NCBI RefSeq assembly: GCF_002567005.1
Contig: NZ_NUZU01000039.1
Span: 405,468-469,467, forward strand
Origin: Bacillus sp. AFS073361
Lineage (GTDB): Bacteria > Bacillota > Bacilli > Bacillales > Cytobacillaceae
DNA length: 64,000 nt
Direction: 5' to 3'
The translations under genes were made by a program, and so were the position numbers. The notes under the pieces are model-generated. The model searched no databases and was not told where the DNA came from. It saw only the letters and a list, made by a program, of their open reading frames with translations. Positions 8,894 to 17,380 of this stretch are shown here, one piece after another. Within the stretch, counting starts at the first letter, position 1. The number at the start of each line of letters is the position of its first letter.

Positions 8894-10352
8894 TGCTCAC
8901 CTTACTTTCCATTTGTTTTATAAGCTCAGCACGAGCTATCTTACCACTCGTTGTATAAGGCATTTCAGATAGAAAAAACCATTTACGAGGAATTTTAAAG
9001 GAAGATAAATGCATCTTACAAACTTTTTTTAAATCTGATGGGCTAGCCTTTCCTTTTACTACTGCAGCCACAATTTGACCCCAGTATGAATCTGATAGGC
9101 CTATTACAGCAACTTCCTCGACATCTTGATGCAAGGCAATTACTTTTTCAATTTCTTCAGGAAAAATATTAATTCCCCCATATAAAATCATATTTTGTTC
9201 ACGGCCGATAATATATAAAAAGCCATCCTCGTCAAAATAGCCCATATCATGGACCGTGGCCCACCCCTCTTCATCATGAATGGAATGAATGGTACTTCCC
9301 TCATAATCAAAGTACCCATTTATCACAAATTTGCTTCTCACATATATTTTTCCGGTCTCATTTAGCTTTGCTAATTTCTGATCTGGACGCCGTATTTGTA
9401 CCTCAACTCCATAACAAGGCTTTCCGACAGATGTTGCTTTCTGAATACCTTCTCTATCAGAAAGTACCGTAATGAAGCTCAATTCACTAGCTCCATAAAA
9501 CTCGTACATGGTCATACTAGGAAACATATGACGGATTTCAAGTTTTGATCTTTCAGACCATTTTGCACCAGAAGAAAGAATTTTTATAGTCTTATCGATT
9601 TGGATTCCTTTTTTCAGGAATGCTTCTACCATAGTCGGAACTACATAAATGGTTGTAATGGGTAAGGACTGTATCCATGTAAGTGCTTCAATAGGAGAAA
9701 ACTTTTCTAAAAGAAATACCGTTCCACCTAAATACAAGGTGCTAATAGCTCCATACAGAAAATGAGAATGAATTAGGGCACCAGGAATAAGAACTTGATC
9801 GGATTCATCTAATCCGAAATCAAAACGATTGCAAGCAAAGCTAGCCACCCATGAATCTTGAGAGCGAACAAAAGCTTTTGGGTTACCTGTTGTACCAGAA
9901 GTAAATCCAATGTAAAAAGGCAGACTTTCTTCTGTTTTTCTTACAGTTGCAGGATCAAATTGAGGGATTTCCTGTAAACAATCATCCAAAATCGTTACAT
10001 TAGGAATGATTTGCTTGATTTGAGAGTAAATTTCTCTAGTTGTGACAACGATAGAAGGGCGGGAAAGGATGACCCTTTTTTCTAATTCGGATATATTCCA
10101 TTTCAAATCATATGGAACAGCAATCCAGCCAGCCTTAGATGCTCCTGCAAAGAGTTGTAGGAAAGGGATACCGTTTGGCAAAAGGATTCCTATTGTTTTA
10201 TTTTCTGAATGAAGTGAGTGAAGCCAGTTCGCTGTTTGATTAATCAATTTATACCAATATTGATAACTAATTTGCTGATGATTTGTATGGATCGCTATTC
10301 GGTTGGGGGATAATTTTGCGAAAGTCTTATATGAATCTGTAATATTTCCCAT
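8886..10352 (-). CDS. yhfT: AMP-dependent acyl-CoA ligase (YhfT-like)
   Basis: A 488-residue ANL-superfamily acyl-adenylate/CoA ligase. The P-loop-like motif FTSGTTGNPKAF, the YEFYGASE motif and the C-terminal hinge and lysine region (YTTSGKIARAEL) are all present. It activates a carboxylic acid through its adenylate and passes it to CoA. Its place behind bioY suggests a fatty or pimelate-like acid linked to biotin supply, as proposed for B. subtilis YhfT; the substrate is inferred. AAAGGAG precedes the ATG. A terminator hairpin lies between it and bioY, so its expression may depend on read-through. Confidence 0.85.
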   Translation of the reverse strand: MGNITDSYKTFAKLSPNRIAIHTNHQQISYQYWYKLINQTANWLHSLHSENKTIGILLPNGIPFLQLFAGASKAGWIAVPYDLKWNISELEKRVILSRPSIVVTTREIYSQIKQIIPNVTILDDCLQEIPQFDPATVRKTEESLPFYIGFTSGTTGNPKAFVRSQDSWVASFACNRFDFGLDESDQVLIPGALIHSHFLYGAISTLYLGGTVFLLEKFSPIEALTWIQSLPITTIYVVPTMVEAFLKKGIQIDKTIKILSSGAKWSERSKLEIRHMFPSMTMYEFYGASELSFITVLSDREGIQKATSVGKPCYGVEVQIRRPDQKLAKLNETGKIYVRSKFVINGYFDYEGSTIHSIHDEEGWATVHDMGYFDEDGFLYIIGREQNMILYGGINIFPEEIEKVIALHQDVEEVAVIGLSDSYWGQIVAAVVKGKASPSDLKKVCKMHLSSFKIPRKWFFLSEMPYTTSGKIARAELIKQMESKVSSD

Positions 10353-10366
10353 GATATATCTCCTTT

Positions 10367-10394
10367 AAAAAAGAGACACATCAAGGTGTCTCTT
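10367..10394 (-). terminator. Hairpin with T run between bioY and yhfT
   Basis: On the minus strand a 9-bp stem AAGAGACAC / GTGTCTCTT (plus-strand 10371-10379 and 10386-10394) runs into six T (10367-10372), directly ahead of the yhfT ribosome site. It should reduce, not abolish, expression of yhfT-yhfS relative to bioY. Confidence 0.65.
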
Positions 10395-10399
10395 AAGAT

Positions 10400-10978
10400 T
10401 TAGATATTTTTAGTTAAGTTATTAGAATAACTTGTTGCTAATGAGCGTGAAAAAAACGGGTGCTTTCTTAGTCTGTAAACTAAAATAGAAGCTAAAATAG
10501 CTTTTAACACATCCCCTGGTATATAAATTAAACTTAATTTAACAGCTTCTAAAACAGGAATTTCCATCATAAATGCTTGCGCAGGAATTCCAATTAAATA
10601 GATTAATAGAATTCCAACTGTCAAATTAATCATTAAAACATGTTGTAATTTTAAATTTTGAAAACGTGATAGTAAATACCCAATACAAAAAGCCGTAATT
10701 GGCCATGAAATTAAATAACCAACACTTGGTCCGACAAATACACTTAGTCCACCTCGTCCTCCAGATAGAAGAGGCATTCCAGCAGCAACAAGTAATAAAA
10801 AGATGGTTTGGCTCATCGCCCCTAATCTTGCTCCCAATACTCCTCCTGTAAGAAGCACACCTAAAGTTTGTAATGTAATAGGAACAGGAGTAAAAGAAAG
10901 CATAATAGGCGGAACTACGCCTAGAGCGCCCATGACGGCAGCAAACACTGCAACAGAGGTCATTTCTTTAATTTTCAT
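10400..10978 (-). CDS. bioY: Biotin transporter BioY (S component)
   Basis: A 192-residue membrane protein with about six hydrophobic segments. The BioY signatures ALGVVPPIMLSFTPVPITLQTLGVLL, GGRGGLSVFVGPSVGYLISWP and IPGDVLKAILAS are unmistakable in parts. BioY is the substrate-binding subunit of the ECF biotin importer, which uses a shared EcfA/T module not seen here. I place the start at the ATG at 10978, behind GGGAGA, rather than at the TTG 15 bases upstream. It heads the bioY-yhfT-yhfS operon and has a BirA-type operator in its promoter. Confidence 0.92.
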   Translation of the reverse strand: MKIKEMTSVAVFAAVMGALGVVPPIMLSFTPVPITLQTLGVLLTGGVLGARLGAMSQTIFLLLVAAGMPLLSGGRGGLSVFVGPSVGYLISWPITAFCIGYLLSRFQNLKLQHVLMINLTVGILLIYLIGIPAQAFMMEIPVLEAVKLSLIYIPGDVLKAILASILVYRLRKHPFFSRSLATSYSNNLTKNI

Positions 10979-11022
10979 TTTTAATTCTCCCAAATGATGA
11001 ATTTGTAATATTTACAACCATC

Positions 11023-11075
11023 ATAATAATGAATCTCACATTAAATGTCAACTAGATTTTTATTGCAGTTAACAA
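11023..11075 (-). promoter_or_regulatory. bioY promoter with BirA-type operator
   Basis: On the minus strand a sigma-A promoter TTGACA (11046-11051), 17-nt spacer, TATTAT (11023-11028) faces bioY. Overlapping the -35 box is TTGTTAAC, 15 nt, GTTGACAT (11068-11075 and 11045-11052), close to the known Bacillus BirA box (TTGTTAAC-N15-GTTAACAA type). Biotin-charged BirA bound here would block RNA polymerase. A second small palindrome, TTGTAAATATTACAA, lies just downstream near 11001-11017 and is unexplained. Confidence 0.75.
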
Positions 11076-11452
11076 TGGAACTTCATTATTCAAAGTATCA
11101 GTATTATCAAGACCTTTCGAATGTACAGCTTCCTTTTAGCAAGAATATAAAAAAGGCTCGGAAACATTCCAAGCCATATGTCGATTAGATGATTATCCCC
11201 ATGCAATAATGCTTCTTCCAAAACCCCCACACCTTTTCAAAAAAAATCCCAAACCATACTTTTATTAGTATAAATTTTTTAACAGTCTACCTCTACTGAA
11301 TTTTCTCTATCTATTTTTAATCCAAATTGGCTTTTTGAAAAAATTTCTATCAGTTTTTTTAATTCACGTTTCTATTTTCTTCAACTATAATAACCATAGT
11401 GGCAGCTCAGCCATTTTAGTTAAAAATACATACCAGATGGGGGTGAAAGCCT
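11076..11452. other. Intergenic region ahead of the AEC transporter gene
   Basis: No gene seen. An imperfect hairpin (GGCTCGGAA / TTCCAAGCC, ~11155-11175) in an A-rich setting could be an old terminator. The remainder is AT-rich leader for the plus-strand AEC transporter gene. Confidence 0.35.
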
Positions 11453-12358
11453 GTGGCATTATTGATGATCATATTGCCTCCTTTTTTCATTTTTTTCACC
11501 GGGTATCTTGGTCAAAAATTAATTGGCTTTGATATCAAATCAATTTCAATGGCCGCCCTATATCTCATGTCTCCTTTTTTGGCATTCCGAACTTTTTATA
11601 CGAATGAATTAACAATGGAATACTTTTATATCTTTTTATTTTGTGTTCTTCTTTGTTTTCTGCTAGTTTTAGTCGTGGCAGTGAGCAGTTATTTCTCTCA
11701 TGCTTCCAAGCAGCAAATGTCCGCGATGATGCTCGGAGGAGCCTTTATGAACGCTGGTAATTATGGTGCCCCTGTTGTTCTCTTTGCTTTCGGTTCGGCT
11801 GGCTTTGATTACGCGGTCGTTATGATGGTTTTTCAATCCTTTCTTATGAATACTGTTGGTCTCTTTTTTGCATCGCTTGGCGGTGAAGAGGGAGCTTCTA
11901 TAGGCGATTCCTTTAAACGTGTGATTCGGATGCCGGTTCTTCACGGAGCAATAGTGGGTGTTAGTCTACAACTGTTTTCTATAAACCTACCAGAAACTTT
12001 TATGGAAGCATTTAATATGATCGCGAATGCGTCCATTCCGACTGTTATGCTGGTCCTCGGGATGCAATTGGCTGTAATTACAAGAAAACGAGTCGCCTAT
12101 CAATTTGTATCCGCTATTACACTTATACGAATGTTTATTTCTCCAGCATTAGCGGTCTTGATAGTATCGTTTATGCCGATTGATTCTCTATTAAAAAGTG
12201 TCCTAATATTACTAGCAGCAATGCCGGCTGCAGCAAATACAACCATGTTTGCCGTCCAATTTGGCACAGAACCCGACCTCGTTTCATTTACAACCTTGGT
12301 CACTACGATTTTAAGCATTGTGACTATTCCACTCGTGCTTCTATATTTAGGTGTATAA
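11453..12358 (+). CDS. AEC-family (auxin efflux carrier-like) transporter
   Basis: A 301-residue membrane protein with about ten hydrophobic spans and the AEC/YfdV hallmarks: GGAFMNAGNYGAPV in the first half and AAMPAAANTTMFA near the end. Bacterial members move malate or other carboxylates; the substrate is unknown here. The GTG start at 11453 is chosen because GGGGGTG lies 6-7 nt upstream and the hydrophobic N-terminus begins at once. It is a single gene between divergent and convergent neighbours. Confidence 0.85.
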   Translation: MALLMIILPPFFIFFTGYLGQKLIGFDIKSISMAALYLMSPFLAFRTFYTNELTMEYFYIFLFCVLLCFLLVLVVAVSSYFSHASKQQMSAMMLGGAFMNAGNYGAPVVLFAFGSAGFDYAVVMMVFQSFLMNTVGLFFASLGGEEGASIGDSFKRVIRMPVLHGAIVGVSLQLFSINLPETFMEAFNMIANASIPTVMLVLGMQLAVITRKRVAYQFVSAITLIRMFISPALAVLIVSFMPIDSLLKSVLILLAAMPAAANTTMFAVQFGTEPDLVSFTTLVTTILSIVTIPLVLLYLGV

Positions 12359-12378
12359 GTACTCACTTAAAGATAAAA

Positions 12379-12410
12379 AGCTTGTAGGTAATCCAATCTC
12401 CCTACAAGCT
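12379..12410. terminator. Hairpin between AEC and MOSC genes
   Basis: Perfect 10-bp stem AGCTTGTAGG / CCTACAAGCT (12379-12388, 12401-12410) between two convergent genes. The T run after it is interrupted, so strength is uncertain. Confidence 0.5.
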
Positions 12411-12431
12411 CTATTCTTTCTATATTCCCAT

Positions 12432-12998
12432 TTATTGCATCGGATTTTTAAAATTATTAACCAAAATCTGTACTTCATCATTTTCGTGAATGATTCCAGG
12501 ACTTTCTACTGCACAAACAATCCCCCGTCGCTTATAACCTGCTTTTACAAAACGGATGGATAACTTCTCATGATCATCATAATGCTTTTGGATTTCATCA
12601 CCAGGTAAGGTACAAGGCTGGTTTTCACCCATACATATTAATCCAGCTCCACTTGTGAAAAGGATACGTGATCCCATGGGGAGTTTTGTCAATTCCGGAT
12701 ATCCCGTTATCAAGAGATTAGCCCCTAACCACTCTGGCAGAACAGCTTCAACACCTAATTCTTCTGCGATCCTGTCTAATTCTTCTACTGACACAATCGT
12801 TATTTGGCGGCGGTTTAGAATCTCTGTTCCTCTTGGATACATCGGCTGCCTCGAATCCGCCTTACTGGTAATACCAAAGTGGCGGTCACCACGAATCCCG
12901 CCAAACTCAAGATTTGTTTCTGGTATTCTTCTAGTTACGAATGTCTTTGGATCATCTGCAATTAAAACTGCATTTATGTTTGCCCATACTTTTTCCAT
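12432..12998 (-). CDS. MOSC domain-containing protein
   Basis: A 188-residue protein with the MOSC (molybdenum cofactor sulfurase C-terminal) fold: GGIRGDRHFG near the start, QITIVSVEEL, the EWLGANLLITG block, and the conserved cysteine in GENQPC. MOSC proteins bind sulfide or molybdenum cofactor and have been linked to molybdoenzyme maturation or N-hydroxylated base reduction; the partner here is unknown. The AAAAGGAGCT ribosome site supports the start. It appears monocistronic and converges on the AEC gene. Confidence 0.85.
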   Translation of the reverse strand: MEKVWANINAVLIADDPKTFVTRRIPETNLEFGGIRGDRHFGITSKADSRQPMYPRGTEILNRRQITIVSVEELDRIAEELGVEAVLPEWLGANLLITGYPELTKLPMGSRILFTSGAGLICMGENQPCTLPGDEIQKHYDDHEKLSIRFVKAGYKRRGIVCAVESPGIIHENDEVQILVNNFKNPMQ

Positions 12999-13047
12999 TA
13001 GAAAGCTCCTTTTATTCTTACAAATACTACCTCACAACACCGGTCGA

Positions 13048-13147
13048 ATTGGAAATACCTGTGCACTTAATTACAAACTAATTGAAAGGTGTAGTTAAAT
13101 TCATTTTATCAATCAATTAAATCCAATACAAAGCAAGTGGTTACGTG
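13048..13147. repeat. ~100-bp dispersed repeat, copy 1
   Basis: About 85% identical (by eye) to 26287-26390, sharing TTAATTACAAACT and the run AATCCAATACAAAGCA, and ending in GTGGTTACG. In the second copy it supplies the leader and ribosome site of a histidine-phosphatase gene; here it leads to no gene, so it may be what remains after a deletion, or a small mobile or regulatory sequence. Confidence 0.6.
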
Positions 13148-13153
13148 GAAAAA

Positions 13154-13205
13154 GGTGCCTGACCCCCAATGAATTAATACTTTAACGCATTGGGGGTCAG
13201 GCACC
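13154..13205. repeat. Long perfect hairpin (18-bp stem)
   Basis: GGTGCCTGACCCCCAATG (13154-13171) is repeated in perfect inversion at 13188-13205 around a 16-nt loop. Elements with a GGTGCCTGACCCCC core occur as dispersed intergenic repeats in several Bacillaceae. It lies downstream of the EamA gene at 13225 and may act as its terminator, although no long T run follows. Confidence 0.7.
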
Positions 13206-13224
13206 AAAGACAAAACTGTAATTT

Positions 13225-14109
13225 TTACATATTCCTTTTGTATTTAGGCTTATACCGGAAATTCACAAAATGAATGCTTATTCCTACTAGCAGCATCCCG
13301 ATAATCAGTGGATATGTTACCTTTTCTCCTAAGAAAAGCACTCCGAGAATAACAGCCACAATCGGGACGAGAAACGTATAGGAACCCACTTTGCTTGCCT
13401 TACCGGCATTAACAAGACTGTAGTAAAGAATGTATGCCAATGGTATGCCAATAGTCGCACCAAAGCCGAGGCCAGATATGTAAAATCCATTCCATTCGAT
13501 GGCAGACCAACTTTCGAACACTGATCCGATACTTAGGAGGAAAATACCGCCGATGATACATTGAAGCGCCACCATCCAAAACGAATCAACGTCTCTGCTT
13601 ACTTTCTTAACGTAGATTACTCCGAACGCCCAACTTATTGCAGTTAGTAACCCGAGTATTACTCCGATTGGTGAGATATGGACTGTCAGACCATCCACAC
13701 TAACTACCGCTATTCCAACAAATCCTAGAAGCAGACCAAGTATTTGGACTGGCGATAAATATTCACCAAGTAACAGCCAAGCGAAAAGGCCCAGTAAAAT
13801 CGGCTGAAAATAGACAAGAACGGAAAACAATCCACCCGGTAGATAGAGCAATCCAGCCGTCTGAAGCCCGAAAAAAAGGATCGTGTTAAAGAAAGCCGCT
13901 ATAAAGTACTTCTGCCAGTTCTTCCGCCAATTTATCGCCTTCCGTGTCTTCCAAATGATAACTGTCAGCAGGATACCTCCTAAAAGTGCACGCAGTCCCG
14001 CATAAAGCAATGGCGGTGAATAGGGTACTGCTAATTTATTGATTGGCCAGCTTGCTCCCCAGATCAAAATGAGGACGAGAAGCGCAGCAGTTGATTTTGT
14101 AAACACCAT
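13225..14109 (-). CDS. EamA-family (DMT) transporter, paralogue
   Basis: A 294-residue membrane protein with two EamA repeats and about ten hydrophobic spans. It is a clear paralogue of the 6693-7595 product (WGASWPINKLAVPYSPPLL versus WSVSWPIYKVALVYTPPLL; YFQPILLGLFAW versus YFQPILVGLLAW). The role is probably metabolite export; the substrate is unknown. The AAAAGGGGATGTAG ribosome site fits the ATG at 14109. The two copies lie 6 kb apart on opposite strands. Confidence 0.85.
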   Translation of the reverse strand: MVFTKSTAALLVLILIWGASWPINKLAVPYSPPLLYAGLRALLGGILLTVIIWKTRKAINWRKNWQKYFIAAFFNTILFFGLQTAGLLYLPGGLFSVLVYFQPILLGLFAWLLLGEYLSPVQILGLLLGFVGIAVVSVDGLTVHISPIGVILGLLTAISWAFGVIYVKKVSRDVDSFWMVALQCIIGGIFLLSIGSVFESWSAIEWNGFYISGLGFGATIGIPLAYILYYSLVNAGKASKVGSYTFLVPIVAVILGVLFLGEKVTYPLIIGMLLVGISIHFVNFRYKPKYKRNM

Positions 14110-14166
14110 CTACATCCCCTTTTCAACGACAAAAAGCATGTCGCAATTGTAACTGCAAAGTTCGAA

Positions 14167-14192
14167 GAGACGATGCACTAATGCATCGCCTC
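14167..14192. terminator. Hairpin between ycsI and EamA genes
   Basis: Near-perfect stem GAGACGATGCA / TGCATCGCCTC with a 4-nt loop, lying downstream of the ycsI operon (minus strand). The T tract is weak, so it is only a probable terminator. Confidence 0.45.
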
Positions 14193-14272
14193 ATTTTAGT
14201 AAGATAATTTACACACCCTACTATTAGAATTACATTTCTATTTTACTATAAAATTATGATGACAAATACGTC

Positions 14273-15064
14273 TTATAAAACACTCAATTCTTCATCTTTT
14301 ATATCACTGATGAACATACATCCTGGTGCATGAGTAATCATGATCGAGGGCTTACTTTCCATCGCAACCGCTTGAGGAGTTACACCACAAGCCCAAAATA
14401 CTGGAATCTCCCCTTGTTTAAATGAGACAGCATCTCCAAAATCAGGTTTTGAAATATCCATGATGCCAATTTGGCTAGGATCCCCGATATGAATTGGCGC
14501 ACCGTGTACGGCTGGAAAACGTGATGTAATTTGAACGGCACGGATTGCATCTTCTGGTGTCATCGGCCGCATACTGACGACTGTCGGACCCTCAAACATG
14601 CCTGCTTTTTGGCACTTAATATTCGTTTTGTACATCGGAACGTTACAGTTTTCTTCGATATGTCTGATTGGAATACCGCCCTCTAGGAGTGGTGTTTCAA
14701 ATGTAAAGCTGCAGCCTAACAAGAAGCCAACCATATCGTCTTCCCAGTACTCAGTAATATCTGCGACTTCTTCTGTAAAAACACCGTCTCTGTAAATACG
14801 ATATTTCGGGATGTCTTTACGGATATCTGCACTTTTGGCAATCATTGCAGGAACATAGGAGCCAGGCTCCGTCACGTCCAATAAAGGACATGGCTTCGGA
14901 TTCCGCTGGCAAAAAAGCAAAAAGTCAAAGGCATGCTCCTTTTTTAAGATAACCAAATTCGCTTGGGTATTCCCTTTTGACATTCCTGCCGTCGGTCCAG
15001 TAATCTCTTGTTTCCGAATCAACTCTCTTATTTCTTGCGGCTCCAACGTTTCATATTTCCCCAT
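14273..15064 (-). CDS. ycsI: Putative hydro-lyase, DUF1445 / YcsI family
   Basis: A 263-residue member of the D-glutamate cyclase-like DUF1445 family. Motifs include GMSKGNTQANLVIL, the RIYRDG block, GCSFTFETPLL and CGVTPQAVAMESKPSIMITHAPGCMF. The family is thought to act on pyroglutamate-related substrates. I use the ATG at 15064 with GGGAGG upstream instead of the TTG five codons earlier. It is the last gene of the pxpA-NRAMP-ycsI run, the B. subtilis ycsF-ycsG-ycsI order, which supports a role in 5-oxoproline use. Confidence 0.85.
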   Translation of the reverse strand: MGKYETLEPQEIRELIRKQEITGPTAGMSKGNTQANLVILKKEHAFDFLLFCQRNPKPCPLLDVTEPGSYVPAMIAKSADIRKDIPKYRIYRDGVFTEEVADITEYWEDDMVGFLLGCSFTFETPLLEGGIPIRHIEENCNVPMYKTNIKCQKAGMFEGPTVVSMRPMTPEDAIRAVQITSRFPAVHGAPIHIGDPSQIGIMDISKPDFGDAVSFKQGEIPVFWACGVTPQAVAMESKPSIMITHAPGCMFISDIKDEELSVL

Positions 15065-15096
15065 AAAGCTACCTCCCAAATTGGCTACTTATAAAA

Positions 15097-16335
15097 TTAC
15101 TTAAAAACCAATGGCAATTGCTCGATCAATGTCACAATACTTAAATACCCCATAATCACTACCACAAAGCCGCCCGTAATCGTCAACCAAAGGGGATGCT
15201 TATACTCACCAACAATACTTTTCTTATATGCAGCAACTAATAATGTACCTAAACCTATTGGCAAAATAAGTGCGTTTAATGCTCCAACAATAAGCAAGAT
15301 TGTTACTGGTTTTCCAACAACGGCAAACGTGGCAGTTGAAATAACGATAAATGCAATAATGACCCAATTTTGGTTTTTCTCAATAGCAGGATGAAATGTA
15401 CGGATAAATGAAACCGACGTATACGCCGCTCCAACAACAGATGTTACCGCCGCAGCCCACATAATTACACCAAACATCCGATATCCCACGTCACCTGCAG
15501 CCAGTTGGAACACTGAAGCTGGCGGATTCGCTGGATCAATAGCGAGTCCTTTTGTTACAACCCCAAGAACAGCCAAGAATAATGCCACCCGCATAACACC
15601 GGTAACAAGAATCCCTGTAACAGAGCTTTTCGTAACGGCTGGCAATGCTTCAACACCTTTGATACCCGCATCTAATAAACGGTGTCCTCCTGCAAACGTA
15701 ATATATCCTCCTACTGTACCGCCAACAAGCGTAACAATCGCAAACATGCTAATCTTTTCCGGTATAACCGTATTCACAATCGCCTCTCCAACCGGCGGTG
15801 ATGTCGTGAATGCCACGTACAGCATAAGGAGGATCATTACAAACCCTGCTGCTTGAGCGAATTTGTCCATTGCTTTCCCTGCTTCTTTCACGACAAAAAT
15901 AAAGATCGCTAACAGCGCACTAATCACAGCACCTGTAACTGGATCCCAGCCAAGCATGGCATTCAGACCCAATCCAGCACCGGCAACGTTTCCGATATTA
16001 AATGCCAAACCTCCAATGACGATAAGTATGGCCAAAACCACTCCGAGTCCAGGGAACACTTTATTGGCAATTTCTTGTCCACGCAGCCCGGAAACGGCAA
16101 TAATTCTCCAAATGTTCATTTGTGAAAAGATATCTAATAATAATGAAATTAAAATAACAAATGCAAAGCTTGCAGCCAATTGCTGTGTAAATACAGTCGT
16201 TTGTGTCAAAAATCCAGGTCCAATTGATGATGTCGCCATTAAAAAGGCGGCACCGAGTAATACGCTTCTACTTACCTTCATTTTCCCTGTCGCTTTGGCA
16301 TTTTCCTGTATAACATCAAATTTAGGATTTTCCAT
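15097..16335 (-). CDS. ycsG: NRAMP-family transporter (YcsG-like)
   Basis: A 412-residue membrane protein with about eleven hydrophobic spans and NRAMP-type features (SSIGPGFLTQTTVFT in helix 1; GGTVGGYITFAGGH in helix 6). The canonical metal-binding DPGN of helix 1 is replaced by a GPGF sequence, so it may not carry divalent metals. The family copy inside pxp clusters may import oxoproline or a related acid. It starts two bases after pxpA ends (GAGGTTTAATATG), so the genes are co-translated. Confidence 0.8.
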   Translation of the reverse strand: MENPKFDVIQENAKATGKMKVSRSVLLGAAFLMATSSIGPGFLTQTTVFTQQLAASFAFVILISLLLDIFSQMNIWRIIAVSGLRGQEIANKVFPGLGVVLAILIVIGGLAFNIGNVAGAGLGLNAMLGWDPVTGAVISALLAIFIFVVKEAGKAMDKFAQAAGFVMILLMLYVAFTTSPPVGEAIVNTVIPEKISMFAIVTLVGGTVGGYITFAGGHRLLDAGIKGVEALPAVTKSSVTGILVTGVMRVALFLAVLGVVTKGLAIDPANPPASVFQLAAGDVGYRMFGVIMWAAAVTSVVGAAYTSVSFIRTFHPAIEKNQNWVIIAFIVISTATFAVVGKPVTILLIVGALNALILPIGLGTLLVAAYKKSIVGEYKHPLWLTITGGFVVVIMGYLSIVTLIEQLPLVFK

Positions 16336-16336
16336 A

Positions 16337-17107
16337 TTAAACCTCCAAGTTAGAGATTGCAGTTACAGTAATATTCTTCTTTTCTAACGTTTCATTTATA
16401 TATTTTGCAAAGGCTAAGGCGTGTGCACCATCTCCATGAATACAAATGGTATCTGCACGAAGCGAAACTTCTGTTTTCTGCTGGGAAACTACTTTTCCTT
16501 CGGTCACCATTTTCACAATTTGCGTAACCGATTGTTCTTGATCTGTAATCAATGCATCCTCTTGTGAGCGGGAAGTCAGAGACCCGTCCGCTTGATACGT
16601 GCGATCTGCAAACACCTCATGTGCTGTTCGTAAACCGATCTTTTCGCCGGCCTTTGTTAATTCGCTGCCCGCAAGGCCGAATAATATCAATGACGGGGAT
16701 ACGTCATAGACCGCTTGTGCAATGGCTTCAGCAAGTTTTCGATCCTTTGCCGCCATATTGTACAAAGCACCATGGGGTTTTACATGCTGCATCTTTTCAT
16801 TAAAAGTCATTAAAAACCCTTGCAATGCCCCAATTTGGTATACAACCATGTCATATCCTTCTTGAGGTGTAATCGCCATCTCTCTTCGCCCGAAGCCGTT
16901 TAAATCTGGCAAACCAGGATGAGCTCCAATTTTGACACCATGAGAAATAGCCATCTTCACCGTTTCTCTCATCACACTGGGATCTCCACCATGAAAGCCA
17001 CAAGCAATATTTGCAGATGTGACGTATTTCAAAATTTCTTCCTGTTCCCCAAGCTTGTAACGGCCAAAACTCTCCCCTAAATCACAATTCAAATCGACTT
17101 GAAACAT
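16337..17107 (-). CDS. pxpA: 5-oxoprolinase subunit PxpA (LamB/YcsF family)
   Basis: A 256-residue LamB/YcsF protein with family motifs DLNCDLGESFGRY, SANIACGFHGGDP and HVKPHGALYNMAA, and a late ICIHGDGAHAL. With PxpB and PxpC it forms the ATP-dependent prokaryotic 5-oxoprolinase that opens 5-oxoproline to glutamate. I chose the ATG at 17107, preceded by GGAGGGGAG. It is transcribed divergently from pxpB-pxpC; a palindromic candidate operator lies in its leader. Confidence 0.92.
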   Translation of the reverse strand: MFQVDLNCDLGESFGRYKLGEQEEILKYVTSANIACGFHGGDPSVMRETVKMAISHGVKIGAHPGLPDLNGFGRREMAITPQEGYDMVVYQIGALQGFLMTFNEKMQHVKPHGALYNMAAKDRKLAEAIAQAVYDVSPSLILFGLAGSELTKAGEKIGLRTAHEVFADRTYQADGSLTSRSQEDALITDQEQSVTQIVKMVTEGKVVSQQKTEVSLRADTICIHGDGAHALAFAKYINETLEKKNITVTAISNLEV

Positions 17108-17160
17108 ATTTCTCCCCTCCATTGATCACTCGTCTACTCATGCAATAAGCGCTCTCATTT

Positions 17161-17177
17161 GTTCCACATTTCGGAAC
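17161..17177. promoter_or_regulatory. Candidate KipR operator, site 2 (pxpA leader)
   Basis: GTTCCACATTTCGGAAC is a perfect 5-bp inverted repeat with a 7-nt centre. Read on the minus strand it contains TCCGAAATGTGGAA, matching the sites at 17346-17362 and 20261-20277 in the core CCGAAAT-NNN-GAA. It is located between the pxpA start and its upstream promoter region. Confidence 0.5.
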
Positions 17178-17286
17178 TTAGGTTTTGAAACTTAAACCCA
17201 TTCTAGCATAATTATTTTCAATTGAATATATTGTTTGCGAAATTATATGAAAATTATAAATATCATAATATTCTATATTTCAAGAC

Positions 17287-17362
17287 TTGTATTTTAATTT
17301 GAATGTAAACTATAATGTTTGTAATATCCGTTTGACAGAACTTAGTTACCGAAATTCGAAAC
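17287..17362 (+). promoter_or_regulatory. pxpB promoter with candidate KipR operator, site 1
   Basis: A sigma-A-like promoter TTGTAT (17287-17292), 18 nt, TATAAT (17311-17316) faces pxpB. About 30 bases downstream is TTACCGAAATTCGAAAC (17346-17362), which shares CCGAAAT-NNN-GAA with two other sites near pxpA and kipR. A repressor bound there would sit in the early transcribed region. Confidence 0.5.
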
Positions 17363-17380
17363 CTAGAGGAGCTGTTTAGA

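Noticed and set aside
12655..13098. 147-codon plus-strand ORF
   Set aside because: Antisense shadow of the MOSC gene, with a Pro/Ser/Arg-rich composition typical of shadows.
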